Assembly: GCA_002724505.1 (NCBI GenBank)
Contig: PBOV01000084.1
Span: 10,636 to 20,472, forward strand
Direction of reading: 5' to 3'
DNA length: 9,837 nucleotides
From: Rhodospirillaceae bacterium
GTDB taxonomy: Bacteria; Pseudomonadota; Alphaproteobacteria; MPNO01; UBA2964
Shown: in pieces, positions 7,886 to 9,837 of the stretch
Numbering within the stretch: position 1 is the first letter of the stretch
Layout of the letters: each line of letters begins with the position of its first letter
Made by a program: the position numbers and the translations under genes
The notes under the pieces: generated by a model
Databases searched by the model: none
What the model was told of the DNA's origin: nothing
Seen by the model: the letters and a program-made list of their open reading frames with translations, nothing else

Positions 7886-7919
7886 TATGTCGAATTTGAT
7901 GACTTTTTGATGGAAAAAA

Positions 7920-8117
7920 TCAACCACGCCCAATTAAAAATGCGACGGCGATTAAGGCAATTGCAATTGCTTGAAATAGAATTCTATACCGCATCAGGAT
8001 ATTAGATCGGCGAGCGCTGGTTTTACCTGGGCGCAGCATGCCTATCACGCCTGATGCCATAACCAAGAAGGTTAGGGTAACAGCAATAATTATAAGCCAA
8101 GGAAACGATTGTTGCAT
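7920..8117 (-). CDS. Two-helix HIG1-like (twin transmembrane) small membrane protein
   Basis: A 65-residue inner-membrane protein with two predicted helices, about residues 7-28 (WLIIIAVTLTFLVMASGVIGML) and 46-62, joined by a basic loop containing RPGKTSARRSN. The segment RYRILFQ at 43-49 fits the R-x-R-x3-Q part of the HIG1 (hypoxia-induced gene 1) motif. In alphaproteobacteria such twin-transmembrane proteins are often encoded just upstream of etfB-etfA-hbd, as here; HIG1 relatives can associate with cytochrome c oxidase. A respiratory role is therefore reasonable but inferred. The ATG has only a weak GGA close upstream. No GC-rich terminator hairpin follows the stop, so some read-through into etfB is possible. 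Confidence 0.8.
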   Translation of the reverse strand: MQQSFPWLIIIAVTLTFLVMASGVIGMLRPGKTSARRSNILMRYRILFQAIAIALIAVAFLIGRG

Positions 8118-8167
8118 ATCCGTATTGTAGCTCGTTTACGTTGCTGAGGACATAAATCCTAGGTTGG

Positions 8168-8884
8168 TCATAACGCCGCAGCCCGGATTAACGTTTCTGT
8201 CAATTTCTCGGGCTCATCAATCATGATGTCGTGTCCAGCGTCGATTTTTTCATAATCCCAGTCGGGACTATTTTTTGCGTACTTCGCAAACGGCCCAAAG
8301 GGTGACGGTGAATAAAGAGCTGCCTCCAAAAATGTTTTGGCCCGAATATTTTCCCAATTTCCTGTCAAATTAATTGGCTGCGTCATCGTAGCATATGGAT
8401 GCGGCACACAGCGCCGATTTACCCAGGTACGGTCTTCCGAAGCCTGCACCATAAAACTTTCAGCACTGCGGGGCGGGACCTTCCAAACTTCACCATATTC
8501 TCTTTCCCCTTCCCCCCGGGGAGCCTTACCTTGGCCTGGCACTAGGTCTTGCACGGACTGTCCATTTTTAGGAATAAAAGCATCGAGATATACAATTGAT
8601 GAAATTTGCTGAGCAACTCTGTCAGCCGCTCCGGTTATTACAAAACCGCCATATGAATGGCCACAGAGCGTTACGTCCGTCAGTTCTTCAAATTCAAAAA
8701 TACTGACGATATCTTGAATGTGTGTGTTGAGATCAACGTCTCTACTTAAAAGATGAGAGCGTTCACCAAGCCCGGTTAAAGTTGGGGTAAATGGACGATG
8801 ACCCCGATGGATTAGAAGTTTGGCCACCCGGGACCAACACCAACCTCCATGCCACGCCCCGTGCACTAAAACAAAATTTGCCAT
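8168..8884 (-). CDS. Alpha/beta-fold hydrolase, small esterase-like
   Basis: A 238-residue cytoplasmic alpha/beta hydrolase with no signal peptide. The oxyanion segment VHGAWHGGWCW is at 7-17, a pattern seen in the plant methylesterase/hydroxynitrile lyase-like branch and its bacterial EstC-like relatives. The nucleophile elbow CGHSYGG is at 74-80 with Ser77, and the catalytic His is probably His218 in DAGHDIM. The acid residue is not obvious: the usual Asp before the last strand is replaced by sequence around ALYSPSPFGPF, leaving Asp101 (YLDAF) or Asp207/Asp210 as possibilities. The substrate cannot be deduced. The start ATG follows AAAGG by about nine bases. It ends 50 bp before the HIG1-like gene on the same strand, so the two could share a transcript. 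Confidence 0.88.
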   Translation of the reverse strand: MANFVLVHGAWHGGWCWSRVAKLLIHRGHRPFTPTLTGLGERSHLLSRDVDLNTHIQDIVSIFEFEELTDVTLCGHSYGGFVITGAADRVAQQISSIVYLDAFIPKNGQSVQDLVPGQGKAPRGEGEREYGEVWKVPPRSAESFMVQASEDRTWVNRRCVPHPYATMTQPINLTGNWENIRAKTFLEAALYSPSPFGPFAKYAKNSPDWDYEKIDAGHDIMIDEPEKLTETLIRAAAL

Positions 8885-8943
8885 TTATTTTTGCCTTTCT
8901 TCGAAATCTCGACTAACAGTGCTAGCTATGAAAGTGGGGGTTA

Positions 8944-8955
8944 ATTTTCGAAAAT
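8944..8955. repeat. Perfect 12-bp palindrome ATTTTCGAAAAT
   Basis: The sequence is identical on both strands and lies about 60 bp upstream of the hydrolase start, where an operator would be expected. Its AT-rich arms make a chance origin possible. No regulator gene is nearby. Confidence 0.3.
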
Positions 8956-9179
8956 GGTCATCTGTTCTGTAGACAGGTATCTGAGCACGTCTCTGGTCAA
9001 ATTTCTTTATTTGCCCTTTAAGCATAGTCTCGGCAAGTTTGACATAGCATGCGGCGAACGTACTTCGCTTTTGTGATCTCCTATGAACTGATCCATAAAA
9101 CTAATTCAACCTCTCAACGTCATTAGAAAATCTTAACTCCAAAATGACCTTTTTCGATATAAAAACAGTAGAGCCGTTG

Positions 9180-9206
9180 TTGACAGTTTCACTGGGCCGT
9201 TACGGA
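9180..9206 (+). promoter_or_regulatory. Candidate promoter for the NUDIX gene
   Basis: TTGACA (9180-9185) is a perfect -35 hexamer. The only -10-like sequence at workable distance is TACGGA (9201-9206, 15-base spacing), which is poor and would put the transcript start almost at the ATG. An alternative -10, TATAAA at 9158-9163, has only a poor -35. Candidate only. Confidence 0.22.
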
Positions 9207-9214
9207 TTGTTGCC

Positions 9215-9837
9215 ATGAGTCTTCTGGATAGAATCAAGGCGTGTAACAACGTAACCGACGTAACCTCCTATCTCCCATTTTTTGTTTCCGATGCACGTGT
9301 GGGATGGATCCACCACGACTTTGTTCATGCATTATCACCGTTTGACGATTGTTTTACGGTTGGGGTGGATTCTGTCAGGTTAGCAGATCACTTGGGTGAC
9401 TATCAGTCACGCACTGCGTCCGTCGGTCAGGTTACGCGTAGCTTAAATAACGCTGGGTGGTTTTCTGGCTGGCGCTCAGAGGCTTATGCCGTAGGTAGAG
9501 GATTTTATGAAAAGCCCTTTTTTGAAATGGAGCGCGCCGCTGTGCCGCGTTTCGGTGTAGCTGGCTACGGTGTTCATGTTAATGGTTTTGTTAAAGATGG
9601 TGACGAGCTGTTGATGTGGATTGCCAGGCGCGCAGACGATAAGCCTACATATCCCGGAATGTTGGATAATATGGTTGCGGGTGGACAACCCGTTGGGCTT
9701 GGCTTGCTGGAAAATGTGATTAAGGAATCAGCGGAGGAGGCGTCTGTCCCGCGCGAAATTGCAGACCTGGCTAAACCAGCTGGGGTTATCTCTTATAAGC
9801 ATGAAGAAGACAATTGCTTGAAGCCGGACACGATGTC
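9215..9837 (+). CDS. DUF4743 / NUDIX hydrolase family protein, 3' end cut by the window
   Basis: 207 complete codons are present and the gene runs off the right edge. Residues 1 to about 110 form the DUF4743-type N-terminal domain: a helix, then PFFVSDARVGWIHHDFVHAL, then GWRSEAYAV and the junction FFEMERAAVPRFGV. The NUDIX domain begins near GYGVHVNGFV (118-127) with MWIARRADDKPTYPGMLDNM (134-153) and the box GGQPVGLGLLENVIKESAEE at 156-175, where Lys170 replaces the usual Arg of the RE-x2-EE core and Glu171, Glu174 and Glu175 are kept. Plant and yeast members of this Tnr3-like group remove toxic oxidised forms of thiamine diphosphate, so a thiamine-repair role is plausible but inferred. No strong ribosome-binding site precedes the ATG; GGA lies eight bases upstream. 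Confidence 0.9.
   Translation, partial: MSLLDRIKACNNVTDVTSYLPFFVSDARVGWIHHDFVHALSPFDDCFTVGVDSVRLADHLGDYQSRTASVGQVTRSLNNAGWFSGWRSEAYAVGRGFYEKPFFEMERAAVPRFGVAGYGVHVNGFVKDGDELLMWIARRADDKPTYPGMLDNMVAGGQPVGLGLLENVIKESAEEASVPREIADLAKPAGVISYKHEEDNCLKPDTM

Larger units (their letters stand above)
8885..9214. other. Divergent intergenic region between the hydrolase and NUDIX genes
   Basis: About 330 bp with no convincing coding region on either strand and no recognised RNA gene. It contains a perfect 12-bp palindrome at 8944-8955 on the hydrolase side and a consensus TTGACA at 9180-9185 on the NUDIX side. Confidence 0.6.

Noticed and set aside
7898..7922. AT-rich inverted repeat (TTTTT...AAAAA) just after the HIG1-like stop, considered as a terminator
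   Set aside because: The stem has almost no G-C pairs and is interrupted, so it would not form a stable terminator hairpin.
7856..8005. Plus-strand 49-codon reading frame beginning M-Y-T-D-K-F-G-W, antisense to the 3' end of the HIG1-like gene
   Set aside because: It has no ribosome-binding site, more than half of it is the complement of a real gene, its first bases overlap the better-supported etfB promoter candidate on the other strand, and it resembles no family I recognise.
9476..9688. Minus-strand 70-codon reading frame inside the NUDIX gene
   Set aside because: It is the shadow of a well-conserved DUF4743/NUDIX coding region on the plus strand and has no family features.

Overview
The window looks like a stretch of ordinary chromosome from an alphaproteobacterium, most likely a Rhodospirillales-like or related lineage with balanced to slightly AT-rich DNA. 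That placement rests on protein flavour (FtsE/FtsX, the LysA C-terminus, EtfAB, a HIG1-type small membrane protein, a DUF4743 NUDIX protein) and on gene order (tlpA / argH-lptM-lysA; etfB-etfA-hbd). No 16S or other taxonomic marker is present. I see no rRNA, tRNA, CRISPR array, insertion sequence, phage gene or defence gene, and I do not see a previously undescribed system.

Layout. The left edge holds the end of a minus-strand cell-division pair: ftsE, with the first codons of ftsX overlapping its stop codon at positions 1-28. After a divergent intergenic region of about 300 bp comes hpt (purine salvage) on the plus strand. Converging on hpt is a tightly overlapping minus-strand operon, argH - lptM - lysA, for the last step of arginine synthesis, a 43-residue lipoprotein linked to outer-membrane LPS assembly, and the last step of lysine synthesis. 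A membrane-anchored TlpA-like thioredoxin starts only 31 bp from argH on the other strand and runs tail-to-tail, with a 2-bp gap, into hbd.

The minus-strand cluster etfB - etfA - hbd encodes the electron-transfer flavoprotein that accepts electrons from acyl-CoA dehydrogenases and a 3-hydroxyacyl-CoA dehydrogenase, so it serves fatty-acid/butyryl-CoA oxidation or related acyl-CoA metabolism. Upstream lie a two-helix HIG1-like protein and a small alpha/beta hydrolase, both on the minus strand. The right edge is the 5' two thirds of a DUF4743/NUDIX gene on the plus strand, cut by the window end.

The most notable observation is that lysA carries an in-frame TAA exactly at the Glu codon of the active-site C-E-(S/T)-G-D motif, while the following 74 codons are intact and conserved. 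This is either a single-base nonsense mutation or sequence error, or a split gene; a strong ribosome-binding site and a TTG codon sit immediately after the stop. Second is the short overlooked gene lptM, which overlaps its neighbours at both ends.
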